DNA of 64,000 bases from Fontisphaera persica (GCF_024832785.1 NZ_CP116615.1:1984001-2048000), one strand, 5' to 3'. Shown: positions 40,201 to 45,446, numbered from the stretch's first letter. The notes: generated from the letters alone by a model not told the origin. Numbers and translations: made by a program.

Positions 40201-42714
40201 GTCTCCTGCGATGACATGGGCCGGACGGTTGAATCCACTCAGGTTCGTGAGGGTCGTCCAGACACCATTGGTCTCCACCACGATGGTCAGTGTTCCCAGA
40301 TTATTATTCACCACCGCCAGGAAAAAATTGCTGGCAGCGCCAAAACGGCCCGCCGCCAATGCCCAAGGCCCGTTGAAACCGCCCAGGTTGGTCTGTGTTT
40401 GAAAGACGCCGTTGCCACGGTTGGTCAAAACAAGCACAGTTCCATTGCCGTTATTGGGCACCAATAAATCCGCTCGACTGTCGCGATTGACATCGGCCGC
40501 AATTAACAAGTATGGGTTGCTGAGATTACCCACCGCGCTGATGCTGGAAAAGGTGCCGTCCCCTGCCAGCCCGGGAGTGCTGGTTAAAAAACTGCTGCGC
40601 GCCGGAATATTGTTATAGCGCGATTCCATAACGTAACCGGGGGGATTGGTCACATTAAAGGTGCGCACAAAGGCCATCAACGGGTTGCCAGCCCGATCCG
40701 CTAAATTGGTGGTTACCGTCAATCGCGCCAGGCCCGGCTGTAGCGGCCCATCCGGCACCAGATAATCCGCTGCCAGTGCCCCGCCGTAATTGGCGCAAAT
40801 GACCGTATAAAGCTCATCATCCCCGGTGTTAAACTGATTATCCGGCCCTGCTCCCCTCAGCTCATAATGCGCGGTGTTGGTGACAGAGGCCGACAGCAGT
40901 GGCTCACTAAACGCCAGGCTAAATCGGTCCCACAAGGCGGCCGTGCCAGCTCCTTCCGCAGGAAGAGTGGTGGACGCCACCACCGGCCGCACGCTGTCGG
41001 CCACGAGGATGTCCAGGACATACTGGCTGCGCCAGGCCCGGTTGCTGCTGGCCACCTGCAGAAAATAATCACCCTCTGCGGCAATGGTGTAATTCAAAGT
41101 GTCACCGGATGAGACGGCCACGCCATTGGTATCGCCACCCAAAAACAACCGCCCCTGTGTATTCGCACTGCGCAAGCTCGAACCGTCTGGAAAGCGCAAT
41201 ACCACCGTCACGGCGTTGCCTGCATTTATGCGGCCCAGCGCAAAATAATCCCCGGCATCGTCTTCGGCCGGCAAACTGCCTGCCAGGCGGGACTGTAACA
41301 CTCCCGGTTGCTGGGTGTAGGTGACCGCATTGGCAGCGTTGGTGGTGTTATTGGCCTCCGACTCCAAGGCGCATTGACGACCCAAGTCCACACGGATGGC
41401 ATACGGCACCGCGCGGGCGGTGCTCCACACCCGCAGATAATACGTGCCCGCCGAGGCAAATTGATACTGCTGAAGATTGGCCACCCCCGCGTAATTACCA
41501 TTCACACTCGCCAGGCTGCTTCCCGCCAGGTTTTGCAATTGCAAACGCGGCGAAGCTCCTTCCCCCTGGCATTCCACCCGGACCGTCAGGCGGTCGCCCG
41601 CCTCCGCATCAAAACGGTAAAAATCCACATCCGTGAGTGAATCGAACTGCCCCACGGCAGCGGCGGTGAGCAATCCCAGGCCCGGCGGTGTTTCCACCAG
41701 CGACAGTGGCGTGGCCGTTTCCGGCGTGTCATTGCCCGCTGTTTCCACCACCCCGGGATACGGCGCCGTCACCACAAAATCCCGCGTGAACACCGGCACT
41801 GGCACGCCGTTGGTATCCACCAGCCCTGCCCCGCTTTGAAAACGATACCGCCCCGGGGGCAAAGGAGGATTCACCACATTAAATCCGACACTGCGGCCCG
41901 TCTGGTAAAAGGGTGCCAGGCTGATGCTCAACGGCACCACCACGTCATCCCCATCTCCCCACGCGCCATTGACGCCCGCTTCCCGCAGGGACCAGTTGGC
42001 GGCATTGGTGGCCGAGGTGGCACTCAGGGGTTGCGTAGCGGCCAGCGTGAAAATGCGCAGGGCCAAGGCATTGGTGGATTGATGGGGCGGCAAGGTAGTG
42101 GAACGCAATATGGTATTGGCCGCTTCAGTGGCCGGGCGCACCTCCACATTATCAATCGCCCACGTCTCTACCCCTGCCTGCAGGTTCGCGCCGTTGAATA
42201 CGATCACTGCCACCGATCCCGTCGGCGCAAATGTCACTTCCACGCTGCGGTAGATTGCATCCAAATAACCGCTCGAAAAATTGAATCCCATTTCCATGCG
42301 CCCTTCATCCGGTTGCCGGGGAAAGGTTTGCGTGCCCGAGGGAGGGTTGTTGTTGAAATTGGCAAAAGCATGTCGAAACACATTGGTCCCGTTGACGTGC
42401 ACCATAAACAGGTCCCCGGTGTTGGTATTTCCTCCATCCCATGCATCTATGATGTACAAATCAAACCACACTCGATAGCTTTGGCCTGGGGTTAATCCCT
42501 CCAAGGTTAGCGTCTGCGCTCCAGCCCTGCCAACGCATCGGGTGAAATACAACGGCTCCTCCGTCACCAGATTTAGCGTTGTCCATTCGGCCCCTGGCAC
42601 GCCTTCAAAATCTTGAAAATAAGGCACGGAGGCAGCCCGCAATCCACTCCATGCCACCCCTCCCATGAGCAGGCAAATGGCAAGCGCACCATTAATTCTG
42701 ATTAATTTTTGCAT
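22285..42714 (-). CDS. Giant secreted modular protein (6,809 residues) with FG-GAP, LamG, C-type lectin, CARDB, Fn3 and C-terminal Hint domains
   Basis: One uninterrupted 20.4-kb frame. The signal peptide is MQKLIRINGALAICLLMGGV (cleavage near LRAAS). A supermodule then recurs: Ig-like SEPL strands, an LxxxGPDxQFxTGDDE linker, a PGYVxExRxNN hinge, FG-GAP/VCBS repeats, and PPC-type sandwiches (NDIDYFRLTGQAGDQVQLAI). FG-GAP blocks lie at about residues 725-1060, 1825-2160 and 2770-3110; LamG-like domains at 1300-1505 and 2390-2595; C-type lectin-like domains at 1576-1690 and 3393-3508, each followed by a DSDGDGxPDAAD calcium loop. Later come CARDB domains (from 3868), VNWTENG repeats, Fn3 domains, a beta-helix-like segment (about 4660-4855), Ig-like domains, a carboxypeptidase-regulatory-like domain, a Cys-rich helical part, a poly-Gly linker and a Hint domain from Cys6646. 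An adhesin or surface-matrix role is inferred. Confidence 0.9.
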   Translation of the reverse strand: MQKLIRINGALAICLLMGGVAWSGLRAASVPYFQDFEGVPGAEWTTLNLVTEEPLYFTRCVGRAGAQTLTLEGLTPGQSYRVWFDLYIIDAWDGGNTNTGDLFMVHVNGTNVFRHAFANFNNNPPSGTQTFPRQPDEGRMEMGFNFSSGYLDAIYRSVEVTFAPTGSVAVIVFNGANLQAGVETWAIDNVEVRPATEAANTILRSTTLPPHQSTNALALRIFTLAATQPLSATSATNAANWSLREAGVNGAWGDGDDVVVPLSISLAPFYQTGRSVGFNVVNPPLPPGRYRFQSGAGLVDTNGVPVPVFTRDFVVTAPYPGVVETAGNDTPETATPLSLVETPPGLGLLTAAAVGQFDSLTDVDFYRFDAEAGDRLTVRVECQGEGASPRLQLQNLAGSSLASVNGNYAGVANLQQYQFASAGTYYLRVWSTARAVPYAIRVDLGRQCALESEANNTTNAANAVTYTQQPGVLQSRLAGSLPAEDDAGDYFALGRINAGNAVTVVLRFPDGSSLRSANTQGRLFLGGDTNGVAVSSGDTLNYTIAAEGDYFLQVASSNRAWRSQYVLDILVADSVRPVVASTTLPAEGAGTAALWDRFSLAFSEPLLSASVTNTAHYELRGAGPDNQFNTGDDELYTVICANYGGALAADYLVPDGPLQPGLARLTVTTNLADRAGNPLMAFVRTFNVTNPPGYVMESRYNNIPARSSFLTSTPGLAGDGTFSSISAVGNLSNPYLLIAADVNRDSRADLLVPNNGNGTVLVLTNRGNGVFQTQTNLGGFNGPWALAAGRFGAASNFFLAVVNNNLGTLTIVVETNGVWTTLTNLSGFNRPAHVIAGDWNGDGHQDLAVANYNGANLRVVLGNGDGTFQPGTNYAVGTQPIFVAAGDVNGDGRQDLVAANASSGSFSLLLGNGDGSFQTAQHWVAGGQARAVAVAEVTGDNQLDVVVYSATEGTVSVFAGNGDGTFATRRTYGVGAFDAYQLVVADINQDNTPEIIVPSYTWDGFVAVLYNMGSGIFGRLQQHSFGIHPIGVAVADYNGDNIQDLAVTTYYGNQVEVVLGNPVAFMVEDPPGSGLRSGYGRGNISDANDIDYFRLTGQAGDQVQLAIENLTIANGTGLRVDLYTASGQSILSFTPDWTGWGQSGIGTLPYTGTYLVSVRQWYEYRGEYRLRVSMARPPLRFEVENNNTQANAQAPAWTLTNGVLVSSLAGYLSQGDAAGDWFRLGRLSPGATLQMDLGQPAVSGFSPVISVINGAGQLVTNSPAGVTNFQFVVPASAPMDWFVRLTGEPGAPAFELEGQANNALYFSGGQYVRIPDSPSLRPVNFTLEGWVNFTALNYVQHLFAKTWGAGTENSYVVWYEGGALRAYLRGGPALVYNWTPELGRWYHVAFVFDDAANTQVLYLDGNVVASGTVTASTTYDSHPLLLGADFQNENVTDFLVGKLDEVRLWSVARTAGEIAADRLRRLNGDEAGLVGFWRLNEGTGLMTADATANGNHGTLVNNPIWIQSRGGALPPMPVMAQYVATLTLAQNLPLTLVANTLPPENATVSNIWNYFTLTFSQELGGRINTMNRIMRRLGSSVYLLTDNSGSWDEAQAAAQAVGGNLATVNDAAENQWLWDAFKNYGDLWIGLNDKMAEGAFQWASGQPYAYTNWMSGRPNNNGGAYGVFLDDSTGQWSDSTSTSLRGIIELPALPDSDGDGIPDAADAYPNDLRNGVELRGAGADNTFDTADDEWYDLDVTSTSGGLSLGMSVVDGPLQPGRYRLTVTTAVTDRFGNPLNAAHTRFFTVADVPGLFLENRNNNTPATATTLSGSPGVGVSGSLMQQTNLAAGTNPRFPLAADVNADGRLDLLVGNHNNNTFTVWLGLTNGGWLLLTNHSTPGRPMGMALADFNRDGQLDLAVANYSGNSLQIRLGAGTGLFPAFTNYTTPAQPYYLAVADFNKDNFWDIALANLNGNNISIFAGNGDGTFQPRTDIALGSGAFQIAAGDLNGDGNADLVVVCRNANTLNVLLGNGTGGFAAPASYNLGTTGGGLALGDMNEDGVLDAVVTAYNTLKVYPGLGDGAFATPISMDYGGYDNYHLLLHDLDGDGRQDILIPEYGNARMITVANLGGSLGAPLIYNFGGRPVAVAKGDFNQDGRMDFAVANWDNNSVQILTLPDAQNLVLDNATGARYGGGRGTIVSSSDVDFWSFSGLAGDLLALAIETPEALAEAGLNYRLFGPDGQEKFSYYSDYNGFGNYSYVLPGTGNYTLRVANNYQYRGEYRFRLTLARPPVQLEAESNNDRTSANALSFRLSEGRQSAAVMGYAGRNDPADLFRLGNLSENTLITLQISRPASSGFTPQIALLNAAGQVVTNVPMAATHLAYVVPAGGSGAYFAQLRPGFPARSEQSLVGLAFDGDNDYVNAGGWSPGTRWTVHAWVQLRGYQGGRRGVVGAPAECRDWGLVTIDGRFAVNVRPPGGCGTSYVAGGPFPEPGQWYHVAGACDGTNAYLYVNGELAASGPVDVNYVGAANGVWLGGEVCCGNYFGGLIQGAGVWNRMLSAAEIQSLMTAAPSGNESGLMAYWPLNEGSGTTVTDISTNARHGTLVNGPEWLTLGPPANNAMNLMAHYRLNVELVDTQPPFIVGVTLPPEGASTNLILDRFTLQFSEDMSPGTVQAATNYLLVNAGADEQFGTADDFAYTVVNSPAYASGTSASFLITDGPLQPGWHRLVVTTNLADTTGLRMSAPFARQFHLANMPGYVLENRANNSMASATSLSTARTNRPAGSFSPRDPVTLSGRAEYLAVGHLNGDAHWDLVVPIYENSTVAVYTGAGNGTFQLRTNFSAGNGALTPLLLNLNGDAHLDLVVGNYGANTLSVYLGNGDATFAWLTNYATGQRPYGMVAGDFNGDGRQDVVSANFNSSTISVFLGNGDGTFQPQVTYPAGNGAMKVAAGDLNGDGRLDVVCGDHNAGTLSVFINQGNGTFAPRFTLGVHTTLRSVAVADMDGDGALDILSGHDDGVVNWFRGQGNGTFLPRVSVATGAAWIYSLLPVDYNGDGRLDLALSDYYNHRVVTLLNAGQGQFEPASRYGFSGSTYFTDVKAGDFNGDGRMDLVGLGYESRRFQVWLQDDVEWLNADGPQALTSLARGKLFDSNDQDYWSFYGQAGDRVQVAIETVGNPAASGLYVVLLRPDGSDLLSYGAGYYGSGAGTVQLPVSGRYTVRVTRSYDYFGEYRLRLSLLKPPTLVESEDNWGVNTANSLAFTAAPGRRSAQVFGSIHAEDNQDFFRLGNLSSGTFITLVLNKPSLSQLQPVLAIFRGDTQVAIGGTGETNLFYLVPEGGEGAYYARVSAAGGTQGLLAHYFLDLALNDITPPRALGSTLPTNGSVSTALWDGFSVTVNKDVDVAGLAGLGSLRLRSGHAYFFTASGLTWRDAQTQALARGGHLVTINDAEENAWILANFGSDFFIGLNDENEEGVWGWASGEPVTYLNWNGGEPNNAGNEDYVQFLSNGRWNDVGAGHASRGLVEVGGPDSDGDGLPDAADPYPNNTINLIDLRSSGPDGQFDTADDEIYRLLMGSYSGGSTLSFSITDGPLQPGAYRLRITTDLRDTFGNTANAPYEQYFRIENLPGFNLKSRTNFSVASADALQFQMAAGGVRVALARGKRYNDSDTDYYRFTGSTGEVVSLAMDVPGNPGASTLRYQVLAPDGTVLQNYDPSYYGDGVAPLLTLNTNGQFTVVVSQYYSFLGEYQFRVAIAPPPAINEFENNGAIISANALTLAAQENQRVGYAFGMVNSIGELDYFYLGYLTNGSTVFLLGRTPGGSSMAPAVSLYNASGQLQNEVTGGNSGDAAAEVRITADGHYYALVRGTTSAAGLRAYYVLEARVVPTGTVTFPNLVVSSVILPAGTPLSGQTIQYAFTVVNTGTLVTAESTWFDRAVLSTNTVLGDADDIPLGFFPHLGALTPGQAYTVSNSFRLPDGISGGYYLIVQTDSGDAVNEFLFESDNLYVSPTTFTVQRAPYPDLKIEGLSLTGPDGNGVYTFAWNTANRGTAPALGGFHERFFVRRLPAGVVVTNVELAVNQDLAVNATVPGTFALTATNPGDYRIEITTDARNAHFEFDALSHASAEANVATTNFVIVQIFPISVAAQPPGAGVVGGGGNYAQGATVTVTAQALTNELPYFFVNWTENGVFQSASTNYSFVAARSRQLVANFSLPSYLLLASNSPAGAGVVAGQGTFFHGTTNVLTALPNLGYGFSNWTENGVVVGLSTTLTNIALSNRWVVANYYEANPFHVVTTATFPTNVAEVGGAGTFLNGESASFTAPAAVTNPPNIYLFREWRLSNVVVSASRTFNRLFTTQDPTNLHYVAHYDSVSIQPLITNVWGSFPNPVPATTNFIWSAQFNRSMDPVVMPLVVFSNRQTTALIPVAGGGRWQSLRVSNDTYTLPAVTFATGADGTYDVWVSLARDVHGVVMAPTNAGQVVVDVTAPPLPQLVLSSSNSSSVTFQWTAYAAPADVAVYRAFIRTTNFSNVTGLPIAASLAPSARSYTFGGLALDTTYYAAVVPVDVAGNFAETVQPFVLFLPSTVPPPVAITVNPTAADAAQINWSSYQTAGLFGFAGFRLFYETNAFSTVAGLTPRETLGLGARSASVTGLDRRFTYYFAVVGYNATNGFHPSVTTATWSDPFAGNITANMTLGGAGQVVEILQPMTVLNDAVLTVPAGTTVRFAPGAGITVSQGRLLANGTALDPVVFTSMNDVPGGAPMPGDWEGITLGAGAGNSVLRHVFVRFGRGLVVDGSAPLVEAFTGVYNQPAGLRLRNGAGVDTSEALLAFNGYGAWQSDTSTLKLRQSVVKNNATNAWNTGSQPLVATQVWWGSAVAGEVTAGVAGLVTTMPFLTGEPLLTPAVGISNNVTQVGYSNVLLRLACRTADAMRLSEDSIFVGVFYESFAPWRWFALSEGGGAKTIYAQFRSVTGNTSAPVSLTITYLTQGPVISSFNLTEGQVIGRPLLVTGAASAPLGMATMEFYVNNAGVATNVGGSLNHWWDVRAYSNGIHRVKLLARDTAGRIATLERNVAIAPVPPPAPAITSPGADMIVTSNQLALAGTAEPNISLRLLRNGALVGETVANAQGQWSLPAVLLVEGDNVMVASAFDSLGAAASPPRRIVLDSGPPTAPILQSPTYYPGRGVEWTWQFAPTGERPTRFRLFWHTAPFATPTQASGQSPLIVNQLTYMVPVMPAGSLHVAVVGYDDAGNASPLSNLVPYTHDPNPPSFTIAFDKASPVGTGPLRITLAANEPLAETPSVTLNYGSGPITLTVSNVALNTYAGTLLVGPFTPSRPVSFNVSGRDLAGNVFNGAPSGPNLVIDVTPPVGSIVTVPVSPVQVTNITPIQVQLKLSEAMAPGATPQLAFTPPAGGAPIPIPLTGADSNWSGTLTLTPAAGSGFGQFTLTAVDALDNVGNGISQGASMEIYNSALPTPPAAPAQIRATSLSGGYIRLEWAGVSNAEIYRVYADAGSNGVPQTLVADNVETTIITNLPPADGAYRIAVSASRRGAEGGKSLAVTAISDRTPPPAPTNVTVQLVANGLRIAWEPGVGEGQAQFRVYRNGTLLRVLGGGTNIIDVPPRGVLSYVVGALDALGNEALSQPAVFEMLVGAVKNLEVVHNFGQAPILTWEPDDTAAVGYNVYRNGVKQNASPLTTPAYTDGLGVPRGGMVTYAVRAVNATNAESVARMVEVHDVSFLVMANLLGGAEAPPVTRYFDAFQVTVFNRNRTAPLPMQAVELRRVVSGLPTVTRSNVLAAPVPPNAQVNSEVVLPSSPVPRPQMILVRALQQPHETGGQVTYQTLVDYVTVVNPEVMVELSAAQPPLAGGLATLNLRVHNRGFADLDVVTARAGGTQPGDLTIAVRNHLGQEVNRVAYVGMPSGAMVTPDGTTLLRIPPGTSRNFQVDNILVPDSLGTNLTTFEAVFSQIYYRYGAANQATNGPIGGQLTSSLRLTPYYGVLNTDKTNYSNDDPVIISGQARDRQTGQPRPNAPLKIGFSLRGFKFYHSVTSDFSGNFVYEYQPPPGLSGRLKLWAAHPDVFDVLNQAEIAVYRAYFSPVAGDVRMTKNDTLTFNITLVNPGDEDLSRFVMESEAWAVVGTNLVPITNLTASAGITPDFVIGPRENIRVPISITATLDAPDNARMRLRLRSAEGAAATFDANLTLLPANPVLTVIDPPMGYVDVSVNRGQLLSRTFTVANQGMRDLLGVTLQGPTNIPWMTVNLAPAEDGKIYLPDLRVGQSNTITVVFTPPANTPLEYFQDRLILRGTNSPAEFSVNLYALVTSSSRGNVRFVVDNILAQRVPDATVRIKNSLLQIEQTYKTDANGELLIENLQEGPWAWQVLAPGHAAEAGRVEIVPNQTVLVEPRLSRSLVTVNFIVTPVPFTDRYEITIEQTFQTHVPVPVLVMTPPQYEFFNIEAGFEATVVFTVKNHGLVRAFDLIIQGGADGYATSTPLINYVPELGAMQSIDIPFRFYYGGRGGTNTSGLTAQFTRSRCLTSRAKCFGRDIDENGNIRGGVEFPPGYGQPTPGDCTGGIFDIDNFAGALMAIVNACAQCPDLKTIMSLATKGIKKYTEKAKFYNAIEGVILAYRLLGCPTPPGGPGSYGGGGGGGGGGGPARGYSDYGTGGGCFVAGTEVLLADGRWVSIETITTNQMVRTGTDPREAATVVEIAEREAPVVMDLHLNNGRVLSATPEHQIWVEARGWTFANQITAGDWLMNSSGRRVKVLEVRRQEKPVKVYTLVNREDHALFANDVLVRDGCGDKTPFYPWLLPLERAGAASPPVFPEGKEVAP
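22378..22779 (-). other. C-terminal Hint (intein/Hedgehog-type) domain of the giant protein
   Basis: Residues 6646 to about 6779. It begins right after a poly-Gly linker with GGGCFVAGTEVLLADGRW (Cys6646 as the N-S acyl-shift nucleophile) and has block B SATPEHQIWVEARGW (Thr6709 and His6712) and the final strand ALFANDVLVRDG (Asn6769 onward). Pretoxin-Hint domains and inteins normally end in His-Asn before Cys, Ser or Thr; here the end is Arg-Asp-Gly-Cys. Asn cyclisation is therefore unlikely, and a Hedgehog-like cleavage or thioester transfer at Cys6646 is the more probable activity. Only about 33 residues follow, with no toxin domain. Confidence 0.8.
33380..34405 (-). repeat. FG-GAP/VCBS repeat block 3 of the giant gene
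   Basis: A third propeller block (GHLNGDAHWDLVV, GDFNGDGRQDVVS, GDLNGDGRLDVVC, VDYNGDGRLDLAL, GDFNGDGRMDLVG), followed like the other two by a PPC-type domain. Units differ in sequence, so the copies are not recent. Confidence 0.88.
36230..37240 (-). repeat. FG-GAP/VCBS repeat block 2 of the giant gene
   Basis: A second propeller block of the same length and unit type (ADVNADGRLDLLV, ADFNRDGQLDLAV, GDLNGDGNADLVV, GDFNQDGRMDFAV). It sits in the same place within the supermodule as block 1, which shows duplication of the whole unit. Confidence 0.88.
39530..40540 (-). repeat. FG-GAP/VCBS repeat block 1 of the giant gene
   Basis: Six to seven units of about 48-50 codons carrying the calcium-loop pattern DxNxDxxxD (ADVNRDSRADLLV, GDWNGDGHQDLAV, GDVNGDGRQDLVA, ADYNGDNIQDLAV), each followed by a GNGDGTF turn. 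This is the hallmark of an integrin-alpha-like or lectin-like beta-propeller. Confidence 0.88.
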
Positions 42715-42891
42715 AAGTTATGCCTATGAGAGAATAGACTCCCCTTTGACCACCTGCAGTAAAATCAATGCATCCTAAGCCTCGGGACGCTATGTAAGAT
42801 GTTATTGGGTCTTGTTTTAGCTGGCACCCACGCCGGCTCGTCATTGCACAAGCCAAGCATGTTGGGCTATGCTTAGCAGAAAACAAACATC
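42715..42891. promoter_or_regulatory. Divergent intergenic region between the giant gene and the S8 protease gene
   Basis: This 177-base, comparatively AT-rich gap must hold promoters for both the four-gene secreted-protein operon (minus) and the protease (plus). I see no convincing -35/-10 pair or strong Shine-Dalgarno on either side, so the exact sites are not called. Shared control of the two units is plausible from the arrangement alone. Confidence 0.4.
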
Positions 42892-44907
42892 TTGGCAAAC
42901 TTATTCCCCAAATTATTTCGGACCCCAGTTTCCGCTCCGGGCCATACCAGCCTCCTCAAACGGCTCTGGCCGGAAACCGTGTTGCTTGTCTTTTTCCTTG
43001 CCATGCCATGGCCCGCTCCCTCAGCGTCGCTTTCCCCCAATACTCCGCTGGCCACGCAGCGTCGCATATTCTATTTAATTCAACTCGAACCTCACACCGA
43101 GGCGCAAACTATCGCCCGCTGGCCATGGCCCGCAGGCGTGCGCTACCATCCCATTCCCTTTACCCCAAACATGCTTGCCGTTTCCCTGCCTGCCGCAGAC
43201 ATGGGGCCAGCGCTTGTGTTATGGACAGGCACACAAGCCGGCATCCTGCGTGTGGAAAAACAGCTCCCGCATCAGTTACAGAAAAAATGGCTGCCCAACG
43301 ATGCCCGTTTGAGCCAGCAATGGCATCTGTTCAACACCGGCCAGAATGGTGGCCTGGCCGGGGTGGACCTGCGCTTGACCAACGTTTGGGAAGATTTCCG
43401 AGGCGCAGGTGTGGTAGTGGCCATGGTGGACGACGGGGTGGAGTTGTCTCACCGGGATTTGCGGGACAACGCCAGCCCATCGCTTTCTTATGACTATTTG
43501 GAGGACGACCCGGATGCCTCACCCGCCTTGTTTTCCGACACCCACGGCACCCAGGTAGCGGGAGTGGCCGCAGCTCGCGGTAATAATGGCCTGGGCGTCT
43601 GCGGCGTCGCCCCCCAAGCCACCCTGGCCAGCGTGCGGCTCATCAGCGGCCCCACCACCGATGCCCAGGAAGCCCTTGCCCTTTCCCACGCCGTGGACCG
43701 CATCCACATCGTGAACTGCAGTTGGGGAGCCCCCGATGGCCAGCGCCGACTCACCGGACCCGGGCCACTTACCCGGGCGGCCTTGCGCCACGGAACAAAA
43801 ACCGGACGCGGAGGCCGCGGTGTCATCTACGTGTTTTCCGCCGGCAATGGCGCGCAAACCGGCGAGGACGCCAACATGGATGGCTACGTCAACGCCATTC
43901 AAACCTTGGCGGTGGGCGCAGTGGATGACCGCGGACAAATCACGGCCTACAGCGAAGGCGGCGCCTGCGTCCACGTGGTTGGGCCCTCCGGAGCGCCCTT
44001 GCGCCAGAAGATTACCACCACCGACCTATCCGGCCCCGAGGGCGAGGACCCGGACGACTACACGGCGGCCTTTACCGGCACCTCTGCCTCCGCGCCCGCC
44101 GTGGCCGGAGTGGTGGCCCTCATGCTGGAAGCCAATCCCAATCTGGGTTGGCGCGATGTGCAGGAAATCCTCATGCGCACCGCCCGGCCCATCGAAACCA
44201 ACGGCCCGCTCTGGATGACCAATGCGGCGGGTTTTCGTTTTCATCCCCGCGGCGGCGCTGGTTTGGTCCAGGCCGAGGCGGCAGTAGCCCTGGCCCAGCA
44301 ATGGACGCCCCTGCCTGCCCAAACCCACTGGACATTCATCCATTCCAACCTGCCCCTGGCTATCCCCGACAACCAGCCCGGGGGGGTGACCCTCACATTC
44401 AACGTGCCGTCCTTGCCCTTGCGCGTTGAGCATGTCGTCCTGACCCTCTCCATTGCGCATCCGGATTTAAGCCAGGTGGAAGTGTCCTTGCAGTCCCCTC
44501 ATGGCACCACCAGCCTGTTACTGCCCGCCAACTCCTTGGAATCCGACGCCCTCCTAAACCAATGGCCCTTCACTTCGGTTCGCCATTGGGGCGAGCTGGC
44601 CGGCGGCACCTGGCAGGTAAGGATATCTGATGTGCGTTTCCTTGACACCGGCTCGGTAACCGAAGCCCACCTCGAACTTTATGGCGCCCTGCTGCCCGAA
44701 CCAGTCCTGAACGCACCCACGCCAAATGCCGTCTTCCTTGTCCTACCCGCTGTGGACGGTCTGACTCCATTTTTGGAGGCAACGTCTCGATTTACCTCGT
44801 GGAATACCGTGCCTTGGACCAGCCAGAGCAATCGCACGTTTATTTATCAGGCATCGCCCCTGCCAAATCCTCATCAATTCTTCCGCATCCGTTGGTTACA
44901 GCCCTAG
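42892..44907 (+). CDS. Secreted subtilisin-like (S8, kexin-type) serine protease with P domain
   Basis: A 671-residue exported protease. The start is a TTG at 42892; a TAG lies in frame six codons upstream and no ATG fits. The hydrophobic core VLLVFFLAMPWPAPSA at about residues 31-46 is the signal peptide. Catalytic residues are Asp180 (AMVDDGVELSHRD), His218 (SDTHGTQVAGVAAARG), oxyanion Asn319 (VFSAGNG) and Ser398 (FTGTSASAPAVAGVVALML). A C-terminal P/Homo B domain at about 470-610 (RVEHVVLTLSIAHPDLSQVE, GGTWQVRISD) is typical of kexin-like convertases, which cleave after basic residues. The tail ends FFRIRWLQP. Divergence from the giant surface-protein gene suggests it may process that protein or its relatives. 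Confidence 0.92.
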   Translation: MANLFPKLFRTPVSAPGHTSLLKRLWPETVLLVFFLAMPWPAPSASLSPNTPLATQRRIFYLIQLEPHTEAQTIARWPWPAGVRYHPIPFTPNMLAVSLPAADMGPALVLWTGTQAGILRVEKQLPHQLQKKWLPNDARLSQQWHLFNTGQNGGLAGVDLRLTNVWEDFRGAGVVVAMVDDGVELSHRDLRDNASPSLSYDYLEDDPDASPALFSDTHGTQVAGVAAARGNNGLGVCGVAPQATLASVRLISGPTTDAQEALALSHAVDRIHIVNCSWGAPDGQRRLTGPGPLTRAALRHGTKTGRGGRGVIYVFSAGNGAQTGEDANMDGYVNAIQTLAVGAVDDRGQITAYSEGGACVHVVGPSGAPLRQKITTTDLSGPEGEDPDDYTAAFTGTSASAPAVAGVVALMLEANPNLGWRDVQEILMRTARPIETNGPLWMTNAAGFRFHPRGGAGLVQAEAAVALAQQWTPLPAQTHWTFIHSNLPLAIPDNQPGGVTLTFNVPSLPLRVEHVVLTLSIAHPDLSQVEVSLQSPHGTTSLLLPANSLESDALLNQWPFTSVRHWGELAGGTWQVRISDVRFLDTGSVTEAHLELYGALLPEPVLNAPTPNAVFLVLPAVDGLTPFLEATSRFTSWNTVPWTSQSNRTFIYQASPLPNPHQFFRIRWLQP

Positions 44908-45081
44908 GCCAGCGTGCCCCTCCCCTTGGGCTTTGAGGGCGGCTCGGTTGAATTCCTGAAAAAAGGAAAGGTCCCTCCCGCGTATCTTTCCTCCTTGTTC
45001 AAACAGCCTCTCACCCGGGCCAACCACTGAAAACCCCTCACGAGAGCCATCGTAAAAAAGTGTTTTCCCACCTCCACCCCC

Positions 45082-45102
45082 CTGCGCTAATTTTAAGCGC
45101 AG
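45082..45102 (+). promoter_or_regulatory. Perfect inverted repeat just upstream of hypA
   Basis: CTGCGCT (45082-45088) and AGCGCAG (45096-45102) form a 7-bp stem around an AATTTTA loop. It ends one base before the hypA ATG, so it covers the place where the ribosome binds. It may be an operator or an RNA hairpin that limits translation. No separate Shine-Dalgarno is visible. Confidence 0.4.
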
Positions 45103-45103
45103 C

Positions 45104-45445
45104 ATGCATGAAGTCGGCATCATGCAAGGGGCCGTCCTGACGGCCGAACAACAAGCGCGCGCCCACGGTGCCACGCGCATTCACAAACTCCGCCTGCGCG
45201 TAGGCCAGCTCAGCGGCGTGGTGCCAGAGGCCCTGCAATTTGCCTTTGAAGCCGCCAGCCTCGGCACCATGGCTGAAGGCGGCGTGCTGGAAATCGAGAC
45301 CGTCCCAGCCACCTTCTGGTGTGCCCGTTGCCAGGTGGAATTCCCCTGCCCAGATTTCTTGCCCGAGTGCCCCCACTGCGGCCAGATGGACGGTGAACTG
45401 CGCCGGGGACGCGAATTGGAACTCTGCAGCATGGAGGTTTCCTGA
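45104..45445 (+). CDS. hypA: HypA nickel metallochaperone
   Basis: A 113-residue protein starting MHEVGIMQGAV, where Met1-His2-Glu3 bind nickel. The zinc site is two CxxC motifs, CARC and CPHC (about residues 74-95). HypA delivers nickel to the large subunit precursor of [NiFe] hydrogenases together with HypB, and in some bacteria also to urease. The length matches the family. It is followed after one base by hypB, so the two are co-transcribed. No hydrogenase structural gene lies in the window. Confidence 0.95.
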   Translation: MHEVGIMQGAVLTAEQQARAHGATRIHKLRLRVGQLSGVVPEALQFAFEAASLGTMAEGGVLEIETVPATFWCARCQVEFPCPDFLPECPHCGQMDGELRRGRELELCSMEVS

Positions 45446-45446
45446 T

